A stretch of 6,392 bases of DNA from an uncultured Lachnospiraceae bacterium (GTDB lineage: Bacteria > Bacillota > Clostridia > Lachnospirales > Lachnospiraceae). Of the stretch, positions 5,396 through 6,392 are shown in pieces; the first letter of the stretch is position 1, and each line of letters begins with the position of its first letter. Position numbers and translations under genes: made by a program. The stretch covers positions 1-6,392 of the forward strand of contig CAMQOJ010000256.1 of the NCBI GenBank assembly GCA_947003375.1. The letters run 5' to 3'. The notes beneath the pieces are model-generated. The model was not told where the DNA came from. It saw only the letters and a list, made by a program, of their open reading frames with translations, and ran no database searches.

Positions 5396-6256
5396 ATGAA
5401 TCCAGGAGATATCGCATTCCCGAACCTGGGAATTTACTTGAGGGACGTGCCCAAGTCCTTCAGCATCTTTGGCTTCAGCATTGCCTACTATGGCCTGATC
5501 ATCGGCATCGGCGTGCTGGCGGGCATCCTCATGGCGGCGTACATGGCCAAGGTGACAGGGCAGAATCCGGACGACTACTGGGATTTCGCTATTTATGCCG
5601 TCATCTTCTCCATCATCGGGGCCCGCATCTACTACGTGGTGTTCGCCTGGGATTATTACAAGGATAATCTGCTGAGCATATTCAATACCAGGAATGGTGG
5701 CATGGCCATCTACGGCGGGGTGATAGCCGCGTTTGTCACTTTGTTCGTCTATTGCCGGGTAAAAAAGAAAAATCCTTTGTTGATGGGAGATACCTGCATG
5801 CCTGGCCTGATTCTGGGACAGGCCATCGGCCGCTGGGGGAACTTCATGAACCGTGAAGTCTTCGGTGAGTATTATGACGGCCTGTTTTCCATGCAGCTCC
5901 CCATCGAGGCGGTGCGTGCCAGGGATATTTCCGAGAACATAGCGGCCCACATTCCGGAGGGGGCAAACTATATCAATGTGCATCCTACCTTCCTCTACGA
6001 GAGCCTGTGGAACCTGTTGGTGCTGGCGGCGCTCCTATGCTTCCGGAAACATAAGCGGTTCCAGGGGGAAATCTGTCTGCTGTACTTAGGTGGATACGGA
6101 CTGGGCAGGTTCGTCATAGAGGGCATCCGTACCGACACCCTCTTCATTCCCGGCACCCAGATTCCCGTGTCCCAGGTGCTGGCGCTCCTGATGCTGATCT
6201 TCGCGGTGGCGATGGACATCATCGTAAGGTGGCGGATGAGGAAGAAAGCGGCATAA
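5396..6256 (+). CDS. lgt: Prolipoprotein diacylglyceryl transferase
   Basis: Lgt transfers the diacylglyceryl group of phosphatidylglycerol to the lipobox cysteine of prolipoproteins, the first step of lipoprotein maturation, in the cytoplasmic membrane. The 286-residue product shows the Lgt signature GRWGNFMNREVFG (145-157), HPTFLYE (196-202) and GLGRFVIEGIRTD (235-247), with several hydrophobic membrane segments (about 28-50, 64-83, 104-120, 203-216, 257-277) as expected for a seven-pass enzyme. I chose the ATG at 5396 because AAGGA (5383-5387) stands 8 nt before it and MNPGDIAFPNLG is a typical start. The in-frame ATG at 5366 has GGAG only 2 nt away and adds ten hydrophilic residues. At 105-108 the sequence reads IYGG, where E. 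coli has the functionally important His103 in HGG; a Tyr here is, as I recall, common in Firmicutes. A strong terminator follows 26 nt after the stop. Confidence 0.96.
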   Translation: MNPGDIAFPNLGIYLRDVPKSFSIFGFSIAYYGLIIGIGVLAGILMAAYMAKVTGQNPDDYWDFAIYAVIFSIIGARIYYVVFAWDYYKDNLLSIFNTRNGGMAIYGGVIAAFVTLFVYCRVKKKNPLLMGDTCMPGLILGQAIGRWGNFMNREVFGEYYDGLFSMQLPIEAVRARDISENIAAHIPEGANYINVHPTFLYESLWNLLVLAALLCFRKHKRFQGEICLLYLGGYGLGRFVIEGIRTDTLFIPGTQIPVSQVLALLMLIFAVAMDIIVRWRMRKKAA

Positions 6257-6282
6257 AAATAAAATAAAAGCGAAATTACGAC

Positions 6283-6324
6283 AAAAGGTCTGCTGATCCC
6301 TGTGTTTGGGACAGCAGGCTTTTT
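6283..6324 (+). terminator. Intrinsic terminator after lgt
   Basis: The left arm GGTCTGCTG-A-TCCC (6287-6300) pairs with GGGACAGCAGGCT (6308-6320), with one bulged A (6296), two G-U pairs and a seven-base loop TGTGTTT (6301-6307). AAAA (6283-6286) upstream pairs with the first of the T-run TTTTT (6320-6324). This is a textbook Rho-independent terminator for the + strand and marks the end of the transcription unit. Confidence 0.93.
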
Positions 6325-6339
6325 GCATTTTCCAATCTG

Positions 6340-6354
6340 GAATCTGACAGATTC
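6340..6354. repeat. Short perfect inverted repeat downstream of the terminator
   Basis: GAATCTG-A-CAGATTC is a perfect 7-bp inverted repeat with a single central base, followed by seven A residues (6355-6361). It lies in the A+T-rich stretch 6325-6392, which holds no gene and no promoter I can define. The symmetry would suit a dimeric regulator's operator for a gene beyond the window, but that gene is not visible. Confidence 0.35.
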
Positions 6355-6392
6355 AAAAAAATTCCTTATGTGTAAAAATCTATATATATGCC

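Noticed and set aside
5334..6286. Inverted 8-bp match (TTTTGTCG near 5340, CGACAAAA near 6279) flanking lgt
   Set aside because: Eight bases of simple sequence is expected by chance, and there is no target duplication or mobile-element gene between them.

Overview
The window looks like chromosomal DNA of a low-oxygen member of the Firmicutes, most likely a clostridium of the Lachnospiraceae type. The grounds are G+C-rich genes separated by A+T-rich control regions, clear Shine-Dalgarno sites, an adenylosuccinate lyase of the eukaryote-like form, and a PurF relative that keeps the iron-sulphur cysteines of the Bacillus enzyme. This taxonomic call comes from recall of the families, not from a search. 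I see no mobile element, CRISPR array, tRNA or rRNA. The genes look like intact core (housekeeping) genes with no frameshift.

Layout: all five genes lie on the + strand. Positions 1-143 hold a near-consensus vegetative promoter (TTGACT, 17 nt, TATGAT) and a leader of about 90 nt. Then follow purB (144-1649), a PurF-like phosphoribosyltransferase (1740-3146), a 195-nt G+C-rich gap with a strong bulged hairpin, a PlsC-type acyltransferase (GTG start, 3342-4100), a 120-nt gap with a second bulged hairpin, ychF (4221-5318), and lgt (5396-6256). A strong intrinsic terminator (6283-6324) closes the run. The last 65 nt are A+T-rich and hold only a small inverted repeat.

How the genes fit: purB and the PurF-like gene form a purine pair. 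PurB acts twice in purine synthesis, and the PurF-like protein has an intact PRPP-binding site. Its glutaminase half, however, lacks the nucleophilic cysteine and the other glutamine-site residues, so it cannot work as a normal glutamine-dependent PurF. plsC and lgt both concern membrane lipid: PlsC makes phosphatidic acid, and Lgt uses phosphatidylglycerol to lipidate prolipoproteins. YchF, a ribosome-associated ATPase, sits between them. Only one good promoter and one good terminator are visible, so read-through of the whole run is possible but not shown.

The points most worth a second look are the glutaminase-dead PurF paralog, and an in-frame 18-bp triplication at the start of purB that creates a second well-placed ribosome binding site and start codon, folded into a potential hairpin.
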